Assembly: GCF_001278755.1 (NCBI RefSeq)
Contig: NZ_CP012601.1
Coordinates: 434,001 to 498,000 of the forward strand
Source of the DNA: Bacillus sp. FJAT-22090
GTDB lineage: Bacteria; Bacillota; Bacilli; Bacillales_A; Planococcaceae
Direction of reading: 5' to 3'
Length of the DNA stretch: 64,000 nt
Part shown: one piece after another, positions 25,067 through 33,067 of the stretch
Position numbering within the stretch: position 1 is the first letter of the stretch
Layout: every line of letters begins with the position of its first letter
Program-made: the position numbers and the translations under genes
Notes under the pieces: model-generated
The model's input: the letters and a program-made list of their open reading frames with translations, nothing else
Databases searched by the model: none
Told to the model about the DNA's origin: nothing

Positions 25067-26581
25067 ATGAGAAATGAAGAAGTAGTTGAATTAGATGGAC
25101 GTACGTTAGATAGACATAAAATTGAGCGTGTGGTTTATGGGGATGTAAAGGCGATTGTACCAGAGGCTGATTTAATAAGGGTACGTGCTAGTCGGGAAAG
25201 AATCGAAAAACAGCTTAGAGATGGAAAAGTGATCTATGGAGTCAATACTGGATTTGGTAAATTAAGTGATATCGAAATAGAAAAAGAAGATATCGCGAAA
25301 TTACAATTAAATTTACTACGTGCAGACGCAGTTGGGGTAGGAGACCCACTACCAACACCCGTTGTACGGGCGATGATGGTTCTTCGTGCAAATGCACTAG
25401 CAAAAGGTTTTTCAGGGATTAAAGAAGACACACTTCTATTATTAGTAAATATGATTAATAAAGGTGTTCATCCTATTGTCCCTAGTAAGGGGTCAGTTGG
25501 AGCAAGTGGCGATTTGGCACCGTTAGCTCATGTAGCAATAGTGTTAATAGGTGAGGGGAAAGCCGAATATGAAGGTGAGATTCTTTCGGGTGCTGAAGCT
25601 CTCAAGCGAGCTGGTTTAACACCTGTTTCCTTAGAAGCAAAAGAAGGACTTGCATTAATCAATGGGACACAGGCGATGACTGGAGTTGGAGTTGTTACAA
25701 TTAATGAAGCAGAACGTGTAGGCTTAGCCGCGGATATGGCTGCATGCTTAACAATGGAAGCACTACAAGGAATTATTTCTGCTTTTGATAGTGAATTATT
25801 AGCTGTACGTCCACATCCGGAACTGGAATTCGTCGCTTCTCGAATGAGAAATTGGTTGGAAGGAAGTAAACGAATTACGCATCAAGGGGAAATAAGAATG
25901 CAAGATGCATACTCCATTCGATGTATTCCTCAAGTTCATGGTGCATCCTGGCAAGCATTTAATTATGTAGAAGAAAGACTGAAAATTGAAATTAATTCTG
26001 CAACGGATAACCCTATTATATTAGAAAATGGTGAAATAATTTCTGGTGGACATTTTCATGGTCAACCAATTGCATTGGCAATGGATTTTTTGAAAGTTGG
26101 GGCTGCAGAGTGGGCGAATATTTCAGAAAGAAGAACGGAACGTCTAGTTAATCCCCAATTAAGTGGGTTATCTCCATTTTTAGCTATGGATCCAGGTTTA
26201 GAATGTGGATTAATGGTTCCGCAATATGCTGCGGCTGCTCTAGTTTCGGAAAATAAAGTCCTTGCTCATCCAGCAAGTGTTGATTCCATTCCGACGTCAG
26301 CAAACCAGGAAGATCATGTGAGTATGGGGACTATTGGGTCACGCCAAGCACGTGAAATTGTTCATAACAGCGCGAGAGTCATTGCTATTGAGTTAATATG
26401 TGCATCTCAAGCGATTTACTTAGAGAAAGCGGAAAACCAACTTGCACCAGCGACAAGGGATTACTTAGAAAAAGTGCGAGCGATATGCCCGCCATTAGAT
26501 AGTGATCGAGCAATCTCTGACCAAATGGAAGCATTAGCCCAGTATATTTTGCGAGAAGACGTATTAAAATTCGGCAAGTAA
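25067..26581 (+). CDS. Histidine ammonia-lyase-like MIO enzyme (divergent HutH)
   Basis: A 504-residue lyase. The tripeptide that forms the MIO electrophile is intact (GSVGASGDLAPLAH, Ala146-Ser147-Gly148). Tyr57 (YGVNTGFG), Asn199 (NGTQ), Tyr282/Arg285 and Glu415 (SANQEDHVSM) are present, the last being typical of histidine lyases. The specificity position differs: canonical LSHAAGVG is RADAVGVG, putting Asp87 where HutH has His83 and tyrosine lyase has the residue that selects tyrosine or phenylalanine. GGNFHGEP is GGHFHGQP. I expect elimination of an amine from a histidine-like acid that is not histidine itself, although histidine cannot be excluded. GGGAGTG precedes the ATG. Confidence 0.85.
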   Translation: MRNEEVVELDGRTLDRHKIERVVYGDVKAIVPEADLIRVRASRERIEKQLRDGKVIYGVNTGFGKLSDIEIEKEDIAKLQLNLLRADAVGVGDPLPTPVVRAMMVLRANALAKGFSGIKEDTLLLLVNMINKGVHPIVPSKGSVGASGDLAPLAHVAIVLIGEGKAEYEGEILSGAEALKRAGLTPVSLEAKEGLALINGTQAMTGVGVVTINEAERVGLAADMAACLTMEALQGIISAFDSELLAVRPHPELEFVASRMRNWLEGSKRITHQGEIRMQDAYSIRCIPQVHGASWQAFNYVEERLKIEINSATDNPIILENGEIISGGHFHGQPIALAMDFLKVGAAEWANISERRTERLVNPQLSGLSPFLAMDPGLECGLMVPQYAAAALVSENKVLAHPASVDSIPTSANQEDHVSMGTIGSRQAREIVHNSARVIAIELICASQAIYLEKAENQLAPATRDYLEKVRAICPPLDSDRAISDQMEALAQYILREDVLKFGK

Positions 26582-26617
26582 TATTAATAAAGCTATTTCT
26601 AAAATGGGGGGAAGGAA

Positions 26618-27805
26618 ATGACGGAATTTCAATTAAAAAGTAACATGGATAGCCTCATTACAGATGTATTTGAGGACGTAATTAAATGGAGAAGATATTT
26701 TCATCAAAACCCTGAATTATCGTATGAAGAGATTAAAACATCTCAATATGTTTTTGAAACACTCACATCATTTGGAAATATAGAAGTTACACGTCCAACA
26801 AAAACAAGTGTAGTGGGACGTCTGAAAGGTAGCCAGCCCGGTGAAGTTCTAGCGATGCGAGCTGATATGGATGCTTTGCCCATAACGGAAGAAACTGGGT
26901 TGCCATTTGCTTCAAGTAATTCGGGCGTCATGCACGCTTGTGGGCATGACGGACATACTGCTATGCTCCTTGGTGCTGCTAAAATTCTTGTGCAACTAAA
27001 GGATGAAATAAAAGGTGAGATAAGATTTATTTTCCAACACGCTGAAGAACTCTTTCCTGGTGGTGCGCAAGAAATGGTGAAAGCTGGAGTGCTGGATGGT
27101 GTCGACAAAATAATTGGATTACATGTTTTTTCCAATATTCCAACTGGAAAAGTTATTATGCCTTATGGAACATTCTCAGCAAATTCAGACGTGTTTGACA
27201 TTAAAATTATTGGTAAGGGGGGACATTCCTCTCAGCCTGAAGAAACAATTGATCCCATATCAATAGGAGCGCAAGTAGTAAATAACATGCAGCATATAAT
27301 TGCACGCAATGTAGCGCCATTAGAACAAGCGGTAGTTTCCGTTACTGAGTTTAATGGTGGAACCGCAAAAAATATCATACCCGATTCCATTAAAATCGGT
27401 GGTGGAGTAAGAAGTTTTGATCAAGGAGTTCGAGAAAAAATTGTACATCGTATGGAAGAAATAGTGAAAGGAGTTTCAGAGGCTCACAAAGCATCCTACG
27501 AGTTTGATTATATATATGGTTATGGTTCTGTAATGAACAATCACAAATTAACGGAGGAAATGGAAGAACTTATTAAAGAAGAATTTAGTGATGAAACAAT
27601 TATGATTGTTCCACCGATGATGGGTGGGGAAGACTTCTCAGCTTTTTCAGACAAAGTTCCTGGCTGTTTTATAGGTGTTGGAGCAGCATTTGCTGATGAT
27701 TGGCGTAATTTTCCCCATCATCATCCTCGATTTGATATTGATGAAAAATCTTTGGAGATGGGCCTTAAGCTATTGATTAAAGCACCGTTTAAATTATTGA
27801 ATTAA
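26618..27805 (+). CDS. M20D amidohydrolase (IAA-amino acid hydrolase/aminoacylase-like)
   Basis: A 395-residue enzyme with standard M20D motifs: RYFHQNPELSYEE, MRADMDALPI, MHACGHDGHTAMLLGAA, FQHAEELFPGGA (Glu base and ligand both present), GLHVFSNIPTGKV and MGGEDFSAFSDKVPG. Unlike the M20 gene upstream, all metal-binding positions look normal. Family members remove acyl groups from amino acids. Here it could release the amino acid from an N-acyl or N-formimino intermediate or free the initial substrate from a conjugate. GGGGGGAAGG precedes the ATG, and it follows the HutH-like gene by 36 bases. Confidence 0.88.
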   Translation: MTEFQLKSNMDSLITDVFEDVIKWRRYFHQNPELSYEEIKTSQYVFETLTSFGNIEVTRPTKTSVVGRLKGSQPGEVLAMRADMDALPITEETGLPFASSNSGVMHACGHDGHTAMLLGAAKILVQLKDEIKGEIRFIFQHAEELFPGGAQEMVKAGVLDGVDKIIGLHVFSNIPTGKVIMPYGTFSANSDVFDIKIIGKGGHSSQPEETIDPISIGAQVVNNMQHIIARNVAPLEQAVVSVTEFNGGTAKNIIPDSIKIGGGVRSFDQGVREKIVHRMEEIVKGVSEAHKASYEFDYIYGYGSVMNNHKLTEEMEELIKEEFSDETIMIVPPMMGGEDFSAFSDKVPGCFIGVGAAFADDWRNFPHHHPRFDIDEKSLEMGLKLLIKAPFKLLN

Positions 27806-27877
27806 CAAGTACATCATCTTAGAAAAACTCTATAAATAATTTTCCATAAAATAATGATAGAGAAGAGGAAGAGATGT

Positions 27878-29050
27878 ATGTTTCAAGAACCTGTTGTAGC
27901 AGCAATGGTGATTTTAGGATTAATCGCTGTTGGAGAGGTAATATCTATTTTAACAAAAGCAAGAATTCCAATGCTGTTCATAGCGTTGATGGGTTATCTT
28001 GTACTAATTTGGACAGGAATATTACCAAAGAGTATGATTGTTGATTCTGGATTCGTAACTGTAGGTACTGTTTTAGGTACTGCTCCGATTATTGTTCATA
28101 TGGGAACATTAATTCCGTTAAAAAGCATTAAGTCCCAATGGAGAGCGGTTGCAATAGCAGTGTTAGGTATAATCTTTGCTTCTGTGCTAATCTTAACAAT
28201 TGTTACTTTCATTTTTGATTATTCTGTAGCAGTTGCGGGTGTTGGTCCTCTAACTGGAGGTATTATCGCCCTTCTTGTTACGTCAGAAGGACTAGCGGAG
28301 TTAGGCTTAGTTTCACTGGTAACAATTCCTGTATTAATTATGGCGATACAATCCTTATTTGGAATACCTATCGCGACAAATATTCTCCGTAAATATGCAC
28401 TAAAAATTCGTTCTGAAATGGACAATGGAACATACGTCTCAGAATATAAGGCAAGCGATAATAATGAAAAGGAAAATGACAAGTTTTTTCTTCCGGATAA
28501 ATTTAGAAGTAATTTAATTTTACTCTTCTTATTATTTGTCGGTGGAGCTCTTGCAGTTGTTCTAGGGAAATACACACCTATTCCATATAGTTTATGGGCT
28601 CTAGTTATCGGTGTTTTAGGAAGGTTAATTGGATTTTATCCAGAGAGAGTTATGGAGCGTGCGAATGCATTTACTGTCGGTATGGCAGGAATTATATTTT
28701 TAATTATTATCATGATGAATGATATTACATTTGGCCAATTTATTGGTTACCTCCCAGAAGTACTATCTATTATGGTAGTTGGGATTATAGGAATTATTGT
28801 CGGTGCGTACATCGGATCAAAAATATTTAAGTGGGACCCACTTAAAGGGATTCCAGTGGCCCTAACTGCTACGTTTGGCTTCCCTGGAGATTATATTGTG
28901 TGTGAAGAAGTTAGCAGAAGTGTAGGAAGAGATAAAGAAGAAGAAGAAAAGATTTTTAATGAGATATTAACCCCCATGCTCGTAGGTGGTTTTACAACTG
29001 TAACTGTGGGGTCGGTTATTATTGCAAGTATATTAATAAAAACACTATAA
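27878..29050 (+). CDS. Polytopic membrane protein, possible transporter
   Basis: About 390 residues from the ATG at 27878, just after GAGGAAGAG; an in-frame ATG at 27854 lies before that site. It has about ten membrane segments in two halves separated by a charged loop (SEYKASDNNEKENDKFF). I do not recognise the family with confidence. Its layout (ARIPMLFIALMGYLVLIWTGILP, PLTGGIIALLVTSEGLAELG, and a C-terminal ALTATFGFPGDYIVCEEVSRSVG) looks like a secondary carrier with re-entrant Gly-rich loops. Last gene of the catabolic operon, so import of the substrate or export of a breakdown product is likely. Confidence 0.7.
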   Translation: MFQEPVVAAMVILGLIAVGEVISILTKARIPMLFIALMGYLVLIWTGILPKSMIVDSGFVTVGTVLGTAPIIVHMGTLIPLKSIKSQWRAVAIAVLGIIFASVLILTIVTFIFDYSVAVAGVGPLTGGIIALLVTSEGLAELGLVSLVTIPVLIMAIQSLFGIPIATNILRKYALKIRSEMDNGTYVSEYKASDNNEKENDKFFLPDKFRSNLILLFLLFVGGALAVVLGKYTPIPYSLWALVIGVLGRLIGFYPERVMERANAFTVGMAGIIFLIIIMMNDITFGQFIGYLPEVLSIMVVGIIGIIVGAYIGSKIFKWDPLKGIPVALTATFGFPGDYIVCEEVSRSVGRDKEEEEKIFNEILTPMLVGGFTTVTVGSVIIASILIKTL

Positions 29051-29064
29051 AGGGAAATAGAAAA

Positions 29065-29091
29065 AGAGATTATGTAAAATTCATAATCTCT
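29065..29091 (+). terminator. Hairpin after the catabolic operon
   Basis: AGAGATTATG pairs with CATAATCTCT, without a T-tract. The same arms recur in the hairpin at 29638. Confidence 0.5.
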
Positions 29092-29125
29092 CAGATATAA
29101 GACAAAAGGCAGTAAGGTATCTCTT

Positions 29126-29169
29126 AGCGAGTATGTGAACGACATTTCGTTCACATACTCGCTTTTTGT
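29126..29169 (+). terminator. Strong terminator of the catabolic operon
   Basis: GCGAGTATGTGAACGA, loop CAT, TTCGTTCACATACTCGC and TTTTT. A further outer pairing (AGACAAAAGGC with GCTTTTTGTCT) encloses it. Confidence 0.88.
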
Positions 29170-29600
29170 CTGGGACCCGTTAATTTCCTGTTCCAGGCGG
29201 ACGCGTTCCGCCGGCATGGCTTCAGCCGCTTCCCTTGCTCCTGCGCAAGCTCGTCGCAAAAATTAATTTCGCTACGCTCAGTCCAGCAGCGCAGCGAGGA
29301 GGCTAAGGCAACGCCAGCGGAAAGGGAGCCGTTTCAACGCTTTTCTTATTTATCGGACGACATTATTTAGTAAAGTCGATTTCTATGGACTTTTTAGTTC
29401 CCTCAGCGTAGGAGAGGAAGGAAGGCTATAGGCGCCTATTCAAATGGAAGGTAATCTAAGTTCGCCGCATCCTGCTCCTGCGCAAAGCTCGTCGCAAAAG
29501 AACTTTTGTGGCAACGATTGCATGACCAACATCCTGTTGGCCCAAGCGGCTCGGCGCTCTTCCGCGAAAAGCGAGCGGTAAGCTTCGGAAGACCTGAACT
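29170..29600. repeat. GC-rich mosaic intergenic repeat, copy 2
   Basis: Noncoding and GC-rich. About 29420-29545 is closely similar to 11893-12015 (AATCTAAGTTCGCCGC, CTCCTGCGCAAAGCTCGTCG, CAACGATTGCATGACC). The left part (29180-29330) is another module containing CCTGCTC/TGCGCAAGCTCGTCGCAAAA. AGCGAGCGGTAAGCTTCGG at 29571-29589 recurs in part at 43098-43118. No gene seen. Confidence 0.75.
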
Positions 29601-29637
29601 ATCTATATAAAAATAAATTCAAGTATGTTTAGTGTTT

Positions 29638-29670
29638 AAGAGATTATGGATTGACCATAATCTCTTTTTC
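29638..29670 (-). terminator. Terminator after rpoN
   Basis: AAGAGATTATGG pairs with CCATAATCTCTT. It lies just beyond the rpoN stop codon and shares its arms with the hairpin at 29065-29091. Confidence 0.65.
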
Positions 29671-29672
29671 AA

Positions 29673-30962
29673 TTAAATTTCTTTGCGTAAACTAGAAGAA
29701 GGAATATTCAACTCTTCCCGATATTTAGTTATTGTACGTCTAGAGATTGTAATTCCTTTTTCTGTTATAAAATAATCGGCTATTTTTTGATCGGATAAAG
29801 GCTTACACTTATTTTCTTTCTTAATAATGTTTTCTAAGAGTTGTTTAACTTCCGTTTGAGAGATAGAATTCCCATCTACCGTCTCAAGCTTGGAGGTAAA
29901 TAACATGCGTATATCGAACGTGCCATGAGGAGTTTGAATAATTTTATTCATAGTAGCTCTACTAACAGTAGACTCATGCATGTCAATTTCCGTTGCGACA
30001 TCTTTTAATGTTAATGGCTTTAATGATGAAAAGCCTTCTTTAAAAAAACTAGCTTGTTTTTCCAATAACACTTTCATTATTTTCAAAATGGTTACGCGGC
30101 GTTGCTCTATACTGTTTATCAGCCACTTGTATTTGGAAAATTGATTGGAAATATAGTGTGATGTTTCATCCTTAACGTTTAATAAACTGGAATAGTCTTT
30201 ATTTAGACTAATTTTTGGTAAATAGCTTTCATTTAAATAATGAATTAATTTTCCTTCTTTCAATTCAACAACAATGTCTGGTACTACATATTCAACTTTA
30301 AAATCAGCCAAGTGTAGACAAGGCTTTGGGTTAAGTGTTTGTATAAACTCATAAATTTCTTTTACTTTTTCTAATGATATTTTCATCACACGTACAATAT
30401 CGTTCCACTTTCTATTCGCTATTAGGTCAAGGTGATTGTCAATTATCGCTTTAGCTAGCAATTGATCTGGGTAGTTGTATGTTAATTGTAATTGTAAGCA
30501 CTCTACTAAACTTCTTGCGCCAATACCGATTGGTCCAATCTCTTGGAGAAGATGAATGCCTCTTTTAACTGTTTTTTCATCATATATTGCACTATCATCT
30601 AAACGTAAGTACCCGCTATCATCTAAGTTTTGAACTAGATATGAAAGGAGTTGTTGATCTTTTTCTTTGTAATGAAGCCTAACTTGTTCACATAGCTTTT
30701 GCCTCATACTGATTTCATCGTTTTTTATATAATCAAGCATATCTGATGTAGGAGAGGAAGAAAGCGATTTTCTATTCGTTTGCTCGGTATATACTATATC
30801 CTTTGTCTGTTCCTTTAATTCTATCAATGGATTTTCAATCTCTTGTTCTTTTATGTATTGATATAAATCGTAAGTGGAGAATTGTAATAGTTCGATGGCT
30901 TGTCTTAACTGAAATGTCATAACTAAGCCGAGTTCCTGTCTTTGGTTAAGAATCAAATCCAT
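29673..30962 (-). CDS. rpoN: RNA polymerase sigma-54 factor
   Basis: A 429-residue RpoN/SigL. Region I starts LNQRQELGLVMTFQLRQAIELLQFSTYDLYQYIKEQEIENPLIEL (activator-responding Q-rich region). The core-binding region follows, then the helix-turn-helix KDVATEIDMHESTVSRATMNKIIQTPHG, and the RpoN box SRRTITKYREEL near the C-terminus, which reads the -24 element. AGGAGG-like GGAGG lies before the ATG. In B. subtilis sigL is elsewhere, so its place at the end of a cluster with two -24/-12 promoters is noteworthy. It may serve other sigma-54 promoters in the genome as well. Confidence 0.95.
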   Translation of the reverse strand: MDLILNQRQELGLVMTFQLRQAIELLQFSTYDLYQYIKEQEIENPLIELKEQTKDIVYTEQTNRKSLSSSPTSDMLDYIKNDEISMRQKLCEQVRLHYKEKDQQLLSYLVQNLDDSGYLRLDDSAIYDEKTVKRGIHLLQEIGPIGIGARSLVECLQLQLTYNYPDQLLAKAIIDNHLDLIANRKWNDIVRVMKISLEKVKEIYEFIQTLNPKPCLHLADFKVEYVVPDIVVELKEGKLIHYLNESYLPKISLNKDYSSLLNVKDETSHYISNQFSKYKWLINSIEQRRVTILKIMKVLLEKQASFFKEGFSSLKPLTLKDVATEIDMHESTVSRATMNKIIQTPHGTFDIRMLFTSKLETVDGNSISQTEVKQLLENIIKKENKCKPLSDQKIADYFITEKGITISRRTITKYREELNIPSSSLRKEI

Positions 30963-31076
30963 TAACTAACCTCCTTCAGTAATTACGAAAGCGTTTTCAT
31001 TATTATACAATATATTCTCAGAATTTTCGACAAAAATAATGAATATTAAGAATGTTCTAACATGAGTGTAGAAAAG

Positions 31077-31113
31077 AAAAGAGCAAAAACAATGGAATGC
31101 GTTTGCTCTAGTA
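31077..31113 (-). terminator. Terminator after rnhC
   Basis: Reverse strand: AGAGCAAA, a 14-base loop, TTTGCTCTTTTC. Confidence 0.6.
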
Positions 31114-31148
31114 TGCTTAAAATTCTCTTTGTATCCAAATGAGGTATT

Positions 31149-32075
31149 TTAAAATTTTCTTTTGTTAACAAGCATCATTGCTTTTTGCGTGTTTGCAAAA
31201 TGCCATTTTGTAATGGATTTTAGAAATGCTTCTCCATTTTTTATATAAATTTTTGCTGCTATTTCATCCACTTTTGCGCTAGCGCCTTTAGGGATAGTTG
31301 TTCCGGCTATTTCGGTAAGACGATCCATCTCCTTCAAAAAAGCATATCTTGCAATAATGGATGCTGCTGCAACAGAAACATGAAGTTGTTCAGCTTTTGT
31401 AGCGAAGAGTACATTTTCACGTATAATTTCTTTTTCCATCTTAATATGATTATAGTAGATTCCACGTTCAGCAAATTGATCGATTAATATAAAAGATGGC
31501 TTTTCAGGATTTATTTTGTTTATTACATGCTTGAGTGCTTGGTTATGCATGAGTGCTTTTATTTTCCCTTGGGACCAACCTCGGCTCTGTATATCATTAT
31601 ATTTTTCATTTTTTAATACTAGAACACTGTGTGATAATGAAGCCATTAAATCAGGTGCCATTTTACGCATCACATCATCGGTAAGCATTTTTGAATCTTT
31701 GACTCCTAGCTCGTTAACTAACTCTATTTGGTCTTCGCGTACAAAACATGCAGCAACTGTTATAGGACCAAAATAATCACCCGTTCCAGTTTCATCTGAT
31801 CCGATGACAGATAGAGAAGAGAAATTAGGTGGTAATGTATCGCCTTTAGTAGAAACGGTAACTTTTTCAGGAGACATTCCCCATAAAGAAGCTTCCCGAG
31901 ATGCTCCGTTTCCTTGAAACATGACTTTGCCAGATTTATAGACTGTTATAGCTGTATCGGCTAGCTTTGCCGCAAAAACGACACCTGGAGCAGATCTTTC
32001 AATTTTATAATTCATATAATGAAGTTTCACTTTTTTAATCTCATCGGGTGATAATACTAGCACTACATTGGACAT
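31149..32075 (-). CDS. rnhC: Ribonuclease HIII
   Basis: A 308-residue RNase HIII. Residues 1-90 form the TBP-like substrate-binding domain. The catalytic domain starts at GSDETGTGDYFGPITVAA (Asp and Glu of the DEDE set), continues with GVKDSKML and ends in FILIDQFAERG and SVAAASIIARYAFL. It cuts RNA in RNA-DNA hybrids. AAAGGA lies before the ATG. It diverges from zapA, the same arrangement as in B. subtilis, but there rnhC follows pheT directly. Confidence 0.95.
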   Translation of the reverse strand: MSNVVLVLSPDEIKKVKLHYMNYKIERSAPGVVFAAKLADTAITVYKSGKVMFQGNGASREASLWGMSPEKVTVSTKGDTLPPNFSSLSVIGSDETGTGDYFGPITVAACFVREDQIELVNELGVKDSKMLTDDVMRKMAPDLMASLSHSVLVLKNEKYNDIQSRGWSQGKIKALMHNQALKHVINKINPEKPSFILIDQFAERGIYYNHIKMEKEIIRENVLFATKAEQLHVSVAAASIIARYAFLKEMDRLTEIAGTTIPKGASAKVDEIAAKIYIKNGEAFLKSITKWHFANTQKAMMLVNKRKF

Positions 32076-32147
32076 TCGATTGTTCCTTTCTTCACATCAG
32101 AATCTATTTCGTGTTATTATAATTAATAGGATTTTCTGGGGGAGGGT

Positions 32148-32414
32148 ATGTCTTTGTCAGAACAACAAAAAACAAGAATTTCTGTTGATATATATGGACA
32201 GAATTATACAATGGTAGGTACAGAAACTTCTGGACATATGCGTCTTGTAGCCTCCATGGTAGATGATAAAATGAGAGAAATTCATTCTCATAATAGTCAA
32301 CTAGATATTGCTAAACTTGGGGTGTTAACAGCCGTTAATGCAGTAAACGATTACATAAAAGTAAAAGAACAATTAGAGCTTCTGGAAGAAGAAGTGAAAA
32401 AGTTAAAGGACTGA
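32148..32414 (+). CDS. zapA: Cell division protein ZapA
   Basis: An 88-residue Zap[38 protein letters not shown], then a long coiled coil ([37 protein letters not shown]). It bundles FtsZ filaments at midcell. The ATG at 32148 is only one base after GGGAGGG; the TTG at 32154 has better spacing and may be the true start, shortening it by two residues. It is followed by cvpA after four bases. Confidence 0.93.
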   Translation: MSLSEQQKTRISVDIYGQNYTMVGTETSGHMRLVASMVDDKMREIHSHNSQLDIAKLGVLTAVNAVNDYIKVKEQLELLEEEVKKLKD

Positions 32415-32418
32415 AAAA

Positions 32419-32961
32419 ATGTTAGATATTCTGATTTTAATATTACTAGTAGCTGGTTTAATTACTGGCGCAAAACGAGGGTTAATTGTTCAGCTTATTC
32501 ATATGACTGGATTTATCATCGCTTTAATCGTTGCCTATACTTATTATAAACCACTTGCGGATAAATTTGTTTTATGGATTCCTTTTCCAGCAGTAACTGC
32601 GGGATCTAAGCTTACAATTGCTGTAGAAAGTTTAGATTTGGATCAAACATTTTATCGTATTATTGCATTTGCACTTATTTTTGTTGTTGTAAAGTTTGCA
32701 TTACAGTTATTAGCTTCGATGTTTGATTTTTTAAAGTATTTGCCTATACTTGGTTTTATAAGCAATATTGTGGGTGCAGTTTTAGGATTTATAGAGTTTT
32801 ATTTTATATTATTTGTTTTACTTTATGTTTTTGCGTTACTACCGATAGATTTTATTCAAAATTTAATTTCCAAATCTATTTTGACATCTTGGATGTTGGA
32901 TCATACTCCTTTACTATCGGAAACAGTAAAAAAATGGTGGTATATTTATATCGAAAAATAA
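32419..32961 (+). CDS. cvpA: CvpA family membrane protein
   Basis: A 180-residue protein with four membrane segments, MLDILILILLVAGLITGAKRGLIVQLIHMTGFI at the N-terminus, and IVGAVLGFIEFYFILFVLLY later, as in the CvpA/YshB family (colicin V production homologues). The biochemical role is not established. Downstream of zapA with AAGGA in the end of zapA. It ends in a terminator. Confidence 0.9.
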   Translation: MLDILILILLVAGLITGAKRGLIVQLIHMTGFIIALIVAYTYYKPLADKFVLWIPFPAVTAGSKLTIAVESLDLDQTFYRIIAFALIFVVVKFALQLLASMFDFLKYLPILGFISNIVGAVLGFIEFYFILFVLLYVFALLPIDFIQNLISKSILTSWMLDHTPLLSETVKKWWYIYIEK

Positions 32962-32962
32962 C

Positions 32963-32992
32963 TTCTCTCAGTAGAGGGAAGTTTTTTTTGAA
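32963..32992 (+). terminator. Terminator after cvpA
   Basis: AACTTCTCTC, loop AGTA, GAGGGAAGTT and eight T residues. Confidence 0.85.
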
Positions 32993-33067
32993 TATCTAAA
33001 CTTAGCACATAGCTACTCAAGGCACTGACCAAGTGCTTGGCTCTATGGACAGAAAGGGGTTTTTGTT

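Noticed and set aside
13087-26581. Firm assignment of the cluster to ergothioneine or to ordinary histidine breakdown
   Set aside because: The residue changes argue against plain histidine, but nothing visible identifies one alternative substrate.
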